Notes under the pieces: model-generated
Seen by the model: only the letters and a program-made list of their open reading frames with translations
Databases searched by the model: none
Told to the model about the DNA's origin: nothing
Position numbers and translations under genes: made by a program
In this document: one piece after another, positions 26,187 through 35,295 of the stretch
Position numbering within the stretch: the stretch's first letter is position 1
How the letters are laid out: every line of letters starts with the position of its first letter
Source of the DNA: Lachnospiraceae bacterium
GTDB lineage: Bacteria; Bacillota_A; Clostridia; Lachnospirales; Lachnospiraceae
Reading direction: 5' to 3'
DNA: 64,000 nucleotides
NCBI GenBank assembly: GCA_016287765.1
Contig: JAEEWS010000003.1
Span: forward strand, 47,560 to 111,559

Positions 26187-27547
26187 CCGGGAAGATATTT
26201 ATTTTTAAGCACATTTCTTGATGCTTTTGCCCAGCCCAGAGGAAAATCGTCCACGCATACAAGCACATAACCGTCCTTCACATCTCTTTTGGCTTCAATG
26301 GTCTCGCATTTAAGGTATCTGATCACATCCTCGTCATCGGACTTTAAGGAATAGACATTATCATATTCCGAAGCTTTCAAGGCACAGGCAAGAGCCTGGG
26401 AAGGCTCAAATCTCTTTTTGGCAGCTTCTCCCAGTAAAAGGCCGGTCCTCATGATCCTTAAGCCCTTAAGTTCAGGCACTCCTTCGGGAACCAGATAAAC
26501 CCTGTTTTCCCTGATCTCCATCCGTTCAACCGGAAGATCAAGTTTAACATTCTTAAGAAAGTCTGTTACTTCCTCCGGTAATTTGGGAGCTTTCATGCAT
26601 TCATATGTTCCCGCAAAGCCTTTGCCCGGTGCATCATCTCTTTTAAGAAGAGCTGAAAAATGACCCTCTCCTTCAAGTAAATGAGGCCAAAGTCTTACAG
26701 TGTTTCTGATCTCCTCACGATCCGAACCCACCAGCTCGGGTCTTCCCCAGCCGAATCTTTCATAGGGTTTTTCAGGTCTTACTACATGCATATCCGGCCA
26801 TTTTTTAAGAATGTAGTCTATGGACCCCTCATCCTCATAAGGATCGAAGGTACAGGTGGAATAGACCATCATTCCGCCGGGTGCCAGCATGGGAACCACC
26901 GCATCTATGATCTCCAGCTGCAATTTGTGATAGTATTCGGTACCGTACTGCTCCCAGTTCTTCATGATGGCGGGGCTTTTCCTGAACATTCCTTCGCCGC
27001 TGCAGGGTGCATCTATAAGTATCTTATTAAAATAACCCGTAAAACGTTCCGTGAGTTTTCCCGGAGCCTCGGAAAGCACAACCGCATTTTTGGTTCCGAA
27101 CAGTTCAATGTTCTTAAGTAAGGCCTTGGCTCTGGAATTACTTATATCATTGGAAAACAGCACGCCCTTTCCCTTAAGCTTAGCGGCCAGCTCCGTGCTC
27201 TTTCCTCCCGGAGCCGCGCAGATATCCAGCACCCTGTCTCCCGGCTCTACGGGAAGCATGTTGGCGGGAGTCATGGCCGAAGGCTCCTGAATGTAAAATA
27301 AACCCGCAAAATAATAAGGATGCTTTGCAGGCTGATCCGAAAGATTGTAATAATACCCGTTATCTATCCAGGGTACGGGACGTATATCAAAAGGAGCCAT
27401 GTTCTCCCATTGCTCCTTATCCGTCTTCAGGCTGTTAAAACGAACGCCTCCGTAGCGTGGTTCATTGAATCCCGCGATGAAGGCGTTAAATTCCTCGCCC
27501 AAAATCTCTTTCATTTTGTTTTCAAATTTTTCAGGCAGTTTGTTCAT
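26171..27547 (-). CDS. RsmF/NOP2-type RNA m5C methyltransferase
   Basis: The protein has 458 residues. SAM-binding motif VLDICAAPGGKSTELAAKL is followed by the two catalytic cysteines of RNA m5C methyltransferases in DAPCSGEGMFRK (motif IV) and YSTCTFDPYEDEG (motif VI). A C-terminal PUA/RsmF-like extension from about 300 contains GLRIMRTGLLLGEA. Relatives methylate 16S rRNA cytosines. It is located directly before the RsuA-type gene, so two ribosome-modifying enzymes are co-translated. Confidence 0.92.
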   Translation of the reverse strand: MNKLPEKFENKMKEILGEEFNAFIAGFNEPRYGGVRFNSLKTDKEQWENMAPFDIRPVPWIDNGYYYNLSDQPAKHPYYFAGLFYIQEPSAMTPANMLPVEPGDRVLDICAAPGGKSTELAAKLKGKGVLFSNDISNSRAKALLKNIELFGTKNAVVLSEAPGKLTERFTGYFNKILIDAPCSGEGMFRKSPAIMKNWEQYGTEYYHKLQLEIIDAVVPMLAPGGMMVYSTCTFDPYEDEGSIDYILKKWPDMHVVRPEKPYERFGWGRPELVGSDREEIRNTVRLWPHLLEGEGHFSALLKRDDAPGKGFAGTYECMKAPKLPEEVTDFLKNVKLDLPVERMEIRENRVYLVPEGVPELKGLRIMRTGLLLGEAAKKRFEPSQALACALKASEYDNVYSLKSDDEDVIRYLKCETIEAKRDVKDGYVLVCVDDFPLGWAKASRNVLKNKYLPGWRMM

Positions 27548-27572
27548 ATATTCATTTCTTTTCTTTATGATC

Positions 27573-28376
27573 TTATTTTAAGCTTTGAGCCCTGTAACCT
27601 TCCGCTATGGTATCCAGCTCATGGCTGAATCTGTTTAAGGCGGAAAGGTCTCCGGTGGAATAGATATTGAAGAATTCGTCCTGGATCTGGACCACTTCCT
27701 TTTTGTTTGCCACCTTATAAAGGTTCTGGATGTTATTAAGGATATCCGCCACCATTTCCGCTTTAACATTAAACGATATCTGGGAATCCAGGATATCCTC
27801 CCGGATGGAGGACATTTCCCTGTCCAGGGTTACTATGGCATCCGCCGCTTTATGCAGTCTCTCTGCTATGCTTTCGGGAAGGTTTTCCTTATACTTGTAT
27901 TGAAGCGAATGCTCCACCGTAGCCCAGAAGTTCATGGCAAGGGTTCTGATCTGTATCTCCACGGGGATCTCTCTGGGTCCTCTGTCGGTCTCAACCGTGT
28001 AATAAACTATCATGTGATAGCTTCTGTAGCCCGAATCCTTGGTGTTTTTTACATAATCCTTTTCATTTTTCACACGCATGTCGGATCTGAGTCTTATAAG
28101 TCTAACCACTTCATATATATCGTCTACGAACTGGCAGGTGATCCTTATACCCGCAATATCCCCGAGGTTTTCTTCGAATTTTTCATAGGGTATGCCTTTT
28201 TTCTGGCATTTCTCCAATATGGAATATATGGTCTTTACTCTCCCGTCAACTCTTTCAATGGGAGAATATTGTCCGTTCTGGCGTTTCGCCCGTATCATAT
28301 GCTCAAATTTTACCACCAGTTCATCCACCGCCAATGAATAGGGTTCAAGGATCTCTCTCCAAAGTTGTATTTCCAT
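27573..28376 (-). CDS. Small alarmone synthetase (RelQ/YjbM type)
   Basis: The protein has 267 residues. The synthetase domain shows GDIAGIRITCQFVDDIY, DYVKNTKDSGYRSYHMIVYY and VEIQIRTLAMNFWATVEHSL. There is no HD hydrolase, TGS or ACT domain, so it is a stand-alone (p)ppGpp synthetase like RelQ/SAS1, active in the cytoplasm as a tetramer in known cases. The C-terminal about 60 residues are helical. It starts 2 bases before the end of the DUF5721-like gene region and ends 25 bases before the methyltransferase gene. Confidence 0.93.
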   Translation of the reverse strand: MEIQLWREILEPYSLAVDELVVKFEHMIRAKRQNGQYSPIERVDGRVKTIYSILEKCQKKGIPYEKFEENLGDIAGIRITCQFVDDIYEVVRLIRLRSDMRVKNEKDYVKNTKDSGYRSYHMIVYYTVETDRGPREIPVEIQIRTLAMNFWATVEHSLQYKYKENLPESIAERLHKAADAIVTLDREMSSIREDILDSQISFNVKAEMVADILNNIQNLYKVANKKEVVQIQDEFFNIYSTGDLSALNRFSHELDTIAEGYRAQSLK

Positions 28377-28378
28377 TA

Positions 28379-28864
28379 CTATACCATCTCCTCAAAATTT
28401 ATATCATTTTTCGCCAGGAAGCCTTCCACTCCCGCGTCCCATTTTCTGTCCAATTCCTTATCAAGGGAAAAGGTGCTTCTGTAAACACCGGTAACTATCG
28501 ATGCCGAGCCGTTCTTGTAAGTAAAGCCGAGGCTTAAGGAAAACTCTCCCTTTTCATTGTCTCCCGCTATGCTTTTTTTAAGCTCCGATCCCGCCAGAAA
28601 AGACAGTTGAATCAAAAGCGGCGTATGCTTTCCCCGGATAACTCCCAATACGTTTTCCTTAACATCGCGCCAGCAGGCATATCTTTCCGCTGCTAAACCG
28701 TCTCTTTCCCCGGAGTCGAAATAATCCCCGTGAAATTCTCCGGAATAGACAAAATCCATAAAGGTCCTGACGGTTCCTTCCCTAAGGAGAAAGTCGTCAA
28801 AAGCTTCGCTCTTTAAAAGCTTCCCCATGAACTTGTTCATTTCCGTGATCTTTAGTTGTTTCAA
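28379..28864 (-). CDS. DUF5721-like hypothetical protein
   Basis: The protein has 161 residues and its function is unknown. I place the start at a TTG (28864), read MKQLKITEMNKFMGKLL, because the ribosome site GGGGTGA lies 6 bases upstream and overlaps the TraX-like stop. The frame is open further upstream, but that part sits inside the TraX-like gene. It contains EAFDDFLLREG, a His-containing FHGDYFD stretch and paired beta strands (FSLSLGFTYKNG). I recall similar proteins in Lachnospiraceae placed beside small alarmone synthetases, but cannot confirm it. It lies 2 bases before the alarmone synthetase gene, so a link in regulation is possible. Confidence 0.65.
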   Translation of the reverse strand: MKQLKITEMNKFMGKLLKSEAFDDFLLREGTVRTFMDFVYSGEFHGDYFDSGERDGLAAERYACWRDVKENVLGVIRGKHTPLLIQLSFLAGSELKKSIAGDNEKGEFSLSLGFTYKNGSASIVTGVYRSTFSLDKELDRKWDAGVEGFLAKNDINFEEMV

Positions 28865-28869
28865 ATAAT

Positions 28870-29661
28870 TCACCCCATTAATTTTAAGACCATAAGCACA
28901 ACAGCATAGCATACAGGATAAGCCGTATATGTGATCAGTCTTATAAGCCCGTTTTTTCTTCCTTCCCTGCCGTTATACATCATAACGGGCACACAGCCCA
29001 GAACAGGTGCAAAAAGAAAGACGGAATTTGTTCGTCCCCAAGCCAGTACGTGAATGATCACCACACTGACCAGTTTAAAAAGACGATTGTCACTGAAGAA
29101 ATAAAAACCTGATATGAGAAGTACCGTCAATGTTCCCTGTTCGAATCCGGCAAAATGGGCCACCATGGAAAAGCCCCAAATGGTCAGTACCGTTAAAACC
29201 ACATAGGGAATACTTCCCGCGGAAAACTTCCTTTTTATCAATCTTTCGCAGATCACCACGGTTACAGAACCCAGTATCAAAGCGAAATAAAGATTAAAAT
29301 GTGCGGAAAAAGCAGCCTTTATAAACTCCTTAAAACCGTTATCAAAAAGCACTCTTCCAAAGGATACCGTATCAAGCAGGAACTCTGTAAGCACGGCCGC
29401 TACCGTGAGTCTCGTAAAATACTGCCTTAAGTTCCTTGTTTTCATTGCCGCTTCCGCTGTCAGAAAGCAGATCATGGGCATAGCCGTAAAGGTCAGGATG
29501 TAACCTGTGATATAAAAACCGGCCCAGGGTCCTTCCGAAAAGCTGTCCCCCACTGCATGGGTGTAGCCCAGCTGGATCAGTGATCTTCCGGCGATAAAAA
29601 GGACCAATGCCATGATCTTTATATGAAAAGCTGTAAATGAAATCTTATTTTCCTTTGACAT
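28870..29661 (-). CDS. TraX-family integral membrane protein
   Basis: The protein has 263 residues with about eight hydrophobic helices. TraX-like pattern: an early helix FHIKIMALVLFIAGR, then MPMICFLTAEAAMKTRNLRQYFTRL, matching the family FxxAEGxxxTxxxxxYxxRL signature. In plasmid F TraX acetylates pilin; chromosomal Firmicute TraX homologues have no proven role and belong to acyltransferase-3-like folds. There is no conjugation gene nearby, so the name should not be read as mobility. The gene overlaps the GH13 gene by 17 bases. Confidence 0.75.
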   Translation of the reverse strand: MSKENKISFTAFHIKIMALVLFIAGRSLIQLGYTHAVGDSFSEGPWAGFYITGYILTFTAMPMICFLTAEAAMKTRNLRQYFTRLTVAAVLTEFLLDTVSFGRVLFDNGFKEFIKAAFSAHFNLYFALILGSVTVVICERLIKRKFSAGSIPYVVLTVLTIWGFSMVAHFAGFEQGTLTVLLISGFYFFSDNRLFKLVSVVIIHVLAWGRTNSVFLFAPVLGCVPVMMYNGREGRKNGLIRLITYTAYPVCYAVVLMVLKLMG

Positions 29662-31414
29662 CTCCGGTCTCCGCCTTGTTTTTCTTAAGGATCACTATAG
29701 TCCTGGGTCCCACGGATATCTCTTCCTCCGCATAAAGACTTTTCTCATCCTTATCCGTGGAGATCAATATCTCAAATCTTCCTCCGTCCATAGAAGGGAT
29801 CTTAAAAAGATGTTTTTCCCAATGCATATTATATATTATATAAAAATCATCGTCAATTTCATCTTTCGCCGCCCGGCCGCAAAAATATATGCCTGCAAGA
29901 CGATTGTAAGGCCGATAATCGCTCCTCCAGGGGGTTTCCCCATGAAGTGAGATCTCCGGCATTCCGCAGCCGGTCCTGTCGATCTCGCTGAGCATTACCT
30001 GTCTGGTGAATAAACCATGCTCTTTTCTGATCTTGACAAGTTCCTTCACAAACCTGGTCAATTCTCTGTTTCCGGAAACGCCGGACCAGTTGACCCATCC
30101 GGTCTCATCGTCACAGCACCATGCATTGTTGTTGCCCTTTTGGGAATTACCGAATTCATCCCCTGCCAGCAGCATGGGAACTCCTCCGGACATGAAAAGT
30201 GTAAGAAGGGCATTTTTCATCATCTTAAGCCTGAGTTTATTGATCTTCCTGTTCTTTGTATCTCCCTCTTCACCGCAGTTCCAGCTGTAGTTGATGTCTT
30301 TACCGTCGCGGCCGTTTTCGCCGTTGGCTTCATTGTGTTTCACGTCATAGGAATAAAGATCCTTTAACGTGAATCCGTTATGATCTGTAATATATCTTAC
30401 CCCGGCACTTTTACTCCTGTTCTTCATATAGTCATAAAGAGCGGGAACCATTCCTTCATCTCCCTTAATATAACGCCTCATGTCATTCATAAAAGTATCG
30501 TTGTATCTTAAGATCCTTCCGGGATAAAGGTTTACCAGTCTTTCTTCCGCATCGGTCACCATAAAGATACAATTGGCAAGATAGGGATCGGTCACCAGAG
30601 AAGGAACGGATATCTGCCAGTCATTTATCCTGAAGCCGTCCACTCCGAGGTCTACGGCCCAATGTCTTAAACATGCTGCGATCAGGCTTTCGGAAGTTTC
30701 TTCTCCGAACATCATCTCCATAAATACGGCGATACCCGCATCATGAAGTTTTTTAACCGTTTCTCCGAACTCTTCGTAAGCTCTGCCGGGTTCCGAGGCA
30801 TAGGATGCCTTGGGTGCAAAAAAGAAACTGTTCACACCACCGTAGCCCCAGAAATTAAGTTCGTTTCCGGGAAGACACTCGTCGAATTCATAAACAGGCA
30901 TCAGTAGAATGCCGGTAATCCCGAGTTTTTTAAGATAAGGGATCTTTTCGGTGATACCCTTAAAAGTCCCGGGATGAGCAACACCCGACGCCTTGTCCGC
31001 GGTAAAGCCTCTTACATGAAGTTTGTACAGGATCAGTTCCGAAGGATCAAAAGAAAAATCATCTTCAAAAACAGTAGTATTAACTACAGCTGTCTCCGGC
31101 TCTCCGGCCCTTTTGCCGAACGCTTCTCTTCCTCTTAAGCAAAAGGCATGGGGATCATTTATCATTTTCCCGTCAGCCTTAAAAGCATAGGATTCCGGCG
31201 TCTTTTCCACAACTGTGGTAAATATGCCGTTCTTATTCCTGTGCATTTCTTTTTCTTCAATAACCCTGCCCTTATCATCACAAATGCAGAGCAAACAATA
31301 TAAAGCCTTTGGGAGGCTTACGGAGAAACGACAGCTGCCGTCCTTCTCCGCATAAGCTCCCAAAGGTAAGTTTTGCGATCTAATATCTGTAATTGTATTT
31401 TTTGATCTTATCAA
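29645..31414 (-). CDS. GH13 glycogen-debranching-like protein without catalytic residues (probable pseudoenzyme)
   Basis: The protein has 589 residues. An N-terminal CBM48-like part (1-120) precedes a GlgX/isoamylase-like barrel: LYKLHVRGFTAD (130-140), GITGILLMPVYEFDE, LLAGDEFGNSQKGNNNAWC. The family's active-site blocks are all changed. Region I (DVVYNH) reads MEMMFGE (232-238). The nucleophile of GFRxD is Asn 264 (GFRIND). The acid/base Glu region reads VTDAEE (286-291). The last catalytic Asp (HDG) is Asn 346 (DHNG). The frame is full length and otherwise well conserved, so it appears kept for a non-hydrolytic role, perhaps glycogen binding. It starts 2 bases after the ABC-F gene. Confidence 0.85.
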   Translation of the reverse strand: MIRSKNTITDIRSQNLPLGAYAEKDGSCRFSVSLPKALYCLLCICDDKGRVIEEKEMHRNKNGIFTTVVEKTPESYAFKADGKMINDPHAFCLRGREAFGKRAGEPETAVVNTTVFEDDFSFDPSELILYKLHVRGFTADKASGVAHPGTFKGITEKIPYLKKLGITGILLMPVYEFDECLPGNELNFWGYGGVNSFFFAPKASYASEPGRAYEEFGETVKKLHDAGIAVFMEMMFGEETSESLIAACLRHWAVDLGVDGFRINDWQISVPSLVTDPYLANCIFMVTDAEERLVNLYPGRILRYNDTFMNDMRRYIKGDEGMVPALYDYMKNRSKSAGVRYITDHNGFTLKDLYSYDVKHNEANGENGRDGKDINYSWNCGEEGDTKNRKINKLRLKMMKNALLTLFMSGGVPMLLAGDEFGNSQKGNNNAWCCDDETGWVNWSGVSGNRELTRFVKELVKIRKEHGLFTRQVMLSEIDRTGCGMPEISLHGETPWRSDYRPYNRLAGIYFCGRAAKDEIDDDFYIIYNMHWEKHLFKIPSMDGGRFEILISTDKDEKSLYAEEEISVGPRTIVILKKNKAETGDVKGK

Positions 31415-31416
31415 AA

Positions 31417-33051
31417 TCAGTCTTCCTCTTCCACCTGTGATGTAAGTACCTGACGCTTTCTGGCAAGTTCATCGCTTTCAAGGTATTCATCATAGGTGCA
31501 TACCTTATCTATCATGCTTCCGCCGGGAACGATCTCCACGATACGGTTGGCGACAGTCTGGATGAACTGATGATCAAGAGCTGTAAACAGCACTACTGAC
31601 GGGAACTTGATAAGTGCGTTGTTAAGAGAAGTGATGGATTCCATGTCCAGATGGTTGGTGGGCTCGTCCATAATAAGAACGTTGGCACCGATGAGCATCA
31701 TCTTGGAAAGCATTACTCTCACCTTCTCACCTCCGGAAAGGACATTAACCTTCTTAACACCTTCTTCTCCCGCAAAAAGCATTCTTCCGAGGAAGCCTCT
31801 TACGTAGGTAACATCGTCCACTGTAGAGTAAGGCATAAGGTGTTCAACGATATTCTCCTGTCCCTTAAAGATCTCTGTATTATCCTTGGGAAAATAGCTC
31901 CGGGATGTGGTGATACCCCACTTAAAGCTTCCCGAATCAGGTTCCATCTCGCCCATGAGGATCTTAAACAGGGTGGTTGCTGCTATGGTATTACCGCCTA
32001 CAAAAGCGATCTTATCGTTTCTTCCCACAACCATATTGATGTTGTCCAGGATCTTTACTCCGTTAATGGTCTTGGAAAGGTTCTTGATCTCCAGAACTTC
32101 ATTACCGATCTCTCTGTTGGGTCTGAAATCGATATAAGGATACTTTCTGGAAGAAGGTCTGATGTCCGTAAGCTCGATCTTTTCAAGAGCTCTCTTACGT
32201 GATGTGGCCTGCTTGGACTTTGATGCATTGGCCGAGAATCTCTGAATGAATTCCTGGAGTTCCTTGATCTGCTCTTCCTTCTTTTTGTTGGCTTCCTTCA
32301 TCTGGCGCACCATGAGCTGACTGGATTCATACCAGAAGTCATAGTTACCTGCATAAAGCTGGATCTTTGCATAGTCAATGTCGGCAATATGAGTACATAC
32401 CTTATTCAGGAAATAACGGTCATGGGAAACCACGATGACCGTATTGTCAAAATCGATAAGGAAATCCTCCAGCCAGTTGATAGCGTCCAGATCCAAGTGG
32501 TTGGTAGGCTCGTCGAGAAGCAATATGTCCGGATTACCGAAAAGAGCCTGGGCAAGGAGTACCTTCACCTTTACGGGACCTGTGAGATCAGCCATCTGAG
32601 CGTAATGAAGGGAGGTGTCAACTCCGAGTCCGTTAAGGAGTGTAGCCGCATCGCTTTCAGCTTCCCATCCGTTCATCTCGGCAAATTCGGTTTCGAGCTC
32701 AGCGGAACGGATACCGTCCTCTTCGGTGAAATCCTCCTTTGCATAAATAGCTTCCTTTTCCTTCATAATGTCATAGAGGCGCTTATTACCCATGATAACC
32801 GTATCCATAACATTATATGCATCATATTTAAAGTGGTCCTGCTGCAGGAAAGAAAGTCTCTGTCCGGGAGTGATGATAACATCTCCCTTTGTGGGCTCCA
32901 GCTGTCCGTTAAGGATCTTGAGGAAGGTGGACTTACCTGCACCGTTGGCACCGATGATACCGTAACAGTTACCTTCGGTAAATTTGATATTAACGTCTTC
33001 AAAAAGAGCTCTCTTTCCGAGACGAAGTGTGATATTACTAGCCTGAATCAT
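31417..33051 (-). CDS. ABC-F family ATPase (YkpA/YbiT-like), one ATP site degenerate
   Basis: The 544 residues comprise two ABC domains and no membrane segments, as in ribosome-acting ABC-F proteins. NBD1: Walker A GANGAGKST (34-42), Walker B LLLDEPTNHLD (177-187), but its signature reads LTGPVK (156-161). NBD2: signature LSGGEK is intact and Walker B is LIMDEPTNHLD, but Walker A reads GGNTIAATT (352-360) with no Lys. Thus one composite site (NBD1 Walker A with NBD2 signature) is intact and the other is lost on both sides. The linker (about 245-295) is basic and coiled. Relatives may share this asymmetry. The function, likely a translation factor, is inferred. Confidence 0.9.
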   Translation of the reverse strand: MIQASNITLRLGKRALFEDVNIKFTEGNCYGIIGANGAGKSTFLKILNGQLEPTKGDVIITPGQRLSFLQQDHFKYDAYNVMDTVIMGNKRLYDIMKEKEAIYAKEDFTEEDGIRSAELETEFAEMNGWEAESDAATLLNGLGVDTSLHYAQMADLTGPVKVKVLLAQALFGNPDILLLDEPTNHLDLDAINWLEDFLIDFDNTVIVVSHDRYFLNKVCTHIADIDYAKIQLYAGNYDFWYESSQLMVRQMKEANKKKEEQIKELQEFIQRFSANASKSKQATSRKRALEKIELTDIRPSSRKYPYIDFRPNREIGNEVLEIKNLSKTINGVKILDNINMVVGRNDKIAFVGGNTIAATTLFKILMGEMEPDSGSFKWGITTSRSYFPKDNTEIFKGQENIVEHLMPYSTVDDVTYVRGFLGRMLFAGEEGVKKVNVLSGGEKVRVMLSKMMLIGANVLIMDEPTNHLDMESITSLNNALIKFPSVVLFTALDHQFIQTVANRIVEIVPGGSMIDKVCTYDEYLESDELARKRQVLTSQVEEED

Positions 33052-33088
33052 TAAATATAAATCCTTTCTGTTAAAACATATATCTTAA

Positions 33089-33124
33089 GACAAAAGAGAA
33101 ATAGCTGTTCCTGCTCTTTTTGTC
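33089..33124 (-). terminator. Weak hairpin after the glutamine synthetase gene
   Basis: Arms GACAAAAGAG (33089-33098) and CTCTTTTTGTC (33114-33124) pair with one bulged base, directly at the glnA stop. On the minus strand it is followed by TTAAGATATATG and has no clean T run, so it may be a processing hairpin or weak terminator. Confidence 0.3.
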
Positions 33125-33126
33125 AT

Positions 33127-35253
33127 TTATACCTCAAACATGAGATCCTCATAGGTGGGTACGGGCCAGAATCTCTTGTCCACAATTATCTCCAGCTCAT
33201 CAATGGGACGTCTCAAGGCATCCATTGCGGGCTTAACTCTTGTGCTGTAGATCTGTGCTCTTTCCTTCTCGTTCTTTGTGCCTCGGGCGAGATCGTTCTC
33301 CTCTCTCAGCCTGTCAAGGGCATCCGATGCTTCTTTAAGAAGATCGGAAAGTTTCTTTAAGAGATTTGCCTGAACCTCTGTGGTGAATCCCAATCCCGTT
33401 TCCTTAATGGCATTGATGGAATCGGCCAGACGTTTGGAATAACGGATGACTGCGGGAATATAAAGTCTTGCGGCCATTTCGATCATTGTCTTGGCTTCAA
33501 TATTAAGAGCCTTGGCATAGAATTCGTTATTGATCTCTTGTCTTGCTTCCAGCTCTGTTTTCGAAAGGACATGCTGTCTCTTAAAGGTTTCGATGGTCTC
33601 CGGAAGGGTAAGAGCCTCATTGGCCTGAACCATGGTCTTGGCCATGGGAAGGCCGCGTCTTGCAGCTTCCTTCTGCCATTCTTCCGAATAGCCGTCTCCG
33701 TTAAAGATAATGCGTTCGTGCTTAATAAGAGACTCACGCACCAGTTTCATTACTTCGCACTCAAGGTCTTTAGCATCGGGCTTCTTAAGATTTGCTTCCA
33801 GTGCATCCGAGAACTGTGAAAGTGCATCCGCAACTATGGTATTCAAAACGGTATTGGGCATAGCTATGGATTGCTGGCTGGATACCATACGGAACTCAAA
33901 CTTGTTTCCGGTAAAAGCAAAGGGTGAAGTACGGTTTCTGTCCGTAACATCCTTTCTGAGCTTGGGAAGTGAAGAAACGCCCATGAGCATGGTTTCCTTC
34001 TTCTTGCAATCCTGAGCTGTACCTGTCTCTATGATCTGATGAACGATATCATCCAGCTGTGCTCCCAAAAATACTGAGATGACTGTCGGCGGTGCTTCGC
34101 TTCCGCCCAGACGGTTATCGTTTCCGGGGGTGGATGCCGAGCAGCGAAGGAGCAAGGCATGATCGTCTACCGCAGCAATGACCGCACTTAAGAAGATCAG
34201 GAAAGCAAGGTTCTTGTGAGGCTCCTTACCGGGCTTCAAAAGGTTTTCACCCAGGTTGGTAACCACAGACCAGTTGTCATGCTTACCGGATCCGTTTACT
34301 CCCGCAAAGGGCTTTTCATTTAACAGACACTCAAGGCCGTGACGCTTTGCCACCTTTTTCATAGTGTCCATAACGATCTGGTTGTGATCGCAGGCAGTAT
34401 TTGCGGTTGTATATATACAAGCCAGCTCATGCTGAGCAGGTGCAACTTCGTTATGCTGGGTCTTCGCAAGAACTCCCAGCTTCCAGAGTTCCGCATTCAG
34501 TTCCTTCATGTAGGAAGCTATTCTTTCCTTAATGGCGCCATAGTAATGGTCATCCATTTCCTGTCCCTTGGGAGCGGGTGCTCCGAACAGGGTTCTGCCG
34601 GTGAAGATCAGATCTTCACGGCGCATATATTTCTTATGATCCACCAGGAAGTACTCCTGCTCGGGACCTACCGAAACGGATACGTGAGTAACATCCTCTT
34701 TTCCTATAAGCTTAAGTGCTCTCACGGATTCACGGCTTAAAGCATCCATGGAACGAAGAAGAGGTGTCTTTTCGTCCAAAGCTTCTCCCGTATAAGAACA
34801 AAAGGCTGTGGGAATGCAAAGAGTAACGCCTGCAGCGTCTTCCTTTACAAAGGCAGGGGAAGTGCAATCCCATGCCGTATAGCCTCTGGCTTCAAATGTC
34901 GCTCTCAAACCTCCCGAAGGGAAAGAGGAAGCATCGGACTCGCCTCTTATAAGCTCCTTGCCCGAAAACTCCATTATAACTTTACCCGCTTCACCGGGCG
35001 CAATGAAGGAATCATGCTTTTCGGCTGTTATACCGGTCATAGGTTGGAACCAATGGGTATAATGAGTTGCACCTTTCTTAATGGCCCAATCCTTCATGGC
35101 ATTTGCCACCACATCGGCTATGGCCGGATCCAGTTCATCGCCGTTCTCCATGGTTTTCTTAAGAGATGCGAATACATTTTCCGGCAGGCTTTGCTTCATG
35201 ACGGTCTCGTTAAAAACGTCAACGCCGAATATCTCCTGAATTAAATCTGACAT
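33127..35253 (-). CDS. glnN: Type III glutamine synthetase (GlnN)
   Basis: The 708 residues match GSIII (about 700-730), not GSI (about 450). Family blocks are [16 protein letters not shown] near the N-terminus, [32 protein letters not shown], and [20 protein letters not shown]. The enzyme forms double hexamer rings and makes glutamine from glutamate, ammonia and ATP. It is common in Bacteroidetes and rumen Lachnospiraceae. It is placed 42 bases before glgB with no obvious terminator between them, so nitrogen and glycogen genes may share transcripts. Confidence 0.96.
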   Translation of the reverse strand: MSDLIQEIFGVDVFNETVMKQSLPENVFASLKKTMENGDELDPAIADVVANAMKDWAIKKGATHYTHWFQPMTGITAEKHDSFIAPGEAGKVIMEFSGKELIRGESDASSFPSGGLRATFEARGYTAWDCTSPAFVKEDAAGVTLCIPTAFCSYTGEALDEKTPLLRSMDALSRESVRALKLIGKEDVTHVSVSVGPEQEYFLVDHKKYMRREDLIFTGRTLFGAPAPKGQEMDDHYYGAIKERIASYMKELNAELWKLGVLAKTQHNEVAPAQHELACIYTTANTACDHNQIVMDTMKKVAKRHGLECLLNEKPFAGVNGSGKHDNWSVVTNLGENLLKPGKEPHKNLAFLIFLSAVIAAVDDHALLLRCSASTPGNDNRLGGSEAPPTVISVFLGAQLDDIVHQIIETGTAQDCKKKETMLMGVSSLPKLRKDVTDRNRTSPFAFTGNKFEFRMVSSQQSIAMPNTVLNTIVADALSQFSDALEANLKKPDAKDLECEVMKLVRESLIKHERIIFNGDGYSEEWQKEAARRGLPMAKTMVQANEALTLPETIETFKRQHVLSKTELEARQEINNEFYAKALNIEAKTMIEMAARLYIPAVIRYSKRLADSINAIKETGLGFTTEVQANLLKKLSDLLKEASDALDRLREENDLARGTKNEKERAQIYSTRVKPAMDALRRPIDELEIIVDKRFWPVPTYEDLMFEV

Positions 35254-35295
35254 TTCTTTTTCCTTTCGCCCGTTTCTTTGGGAAGCGGAGTCATT

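Noticed and set aside
28870..29661. TraX-like protein as a sign of a conjugative element
   Set aside because: No relaxase, coupling protein, integrase, att sites or other transfer genes are nearby; chromosomal TraX-like proteins are common in Firmicutes.
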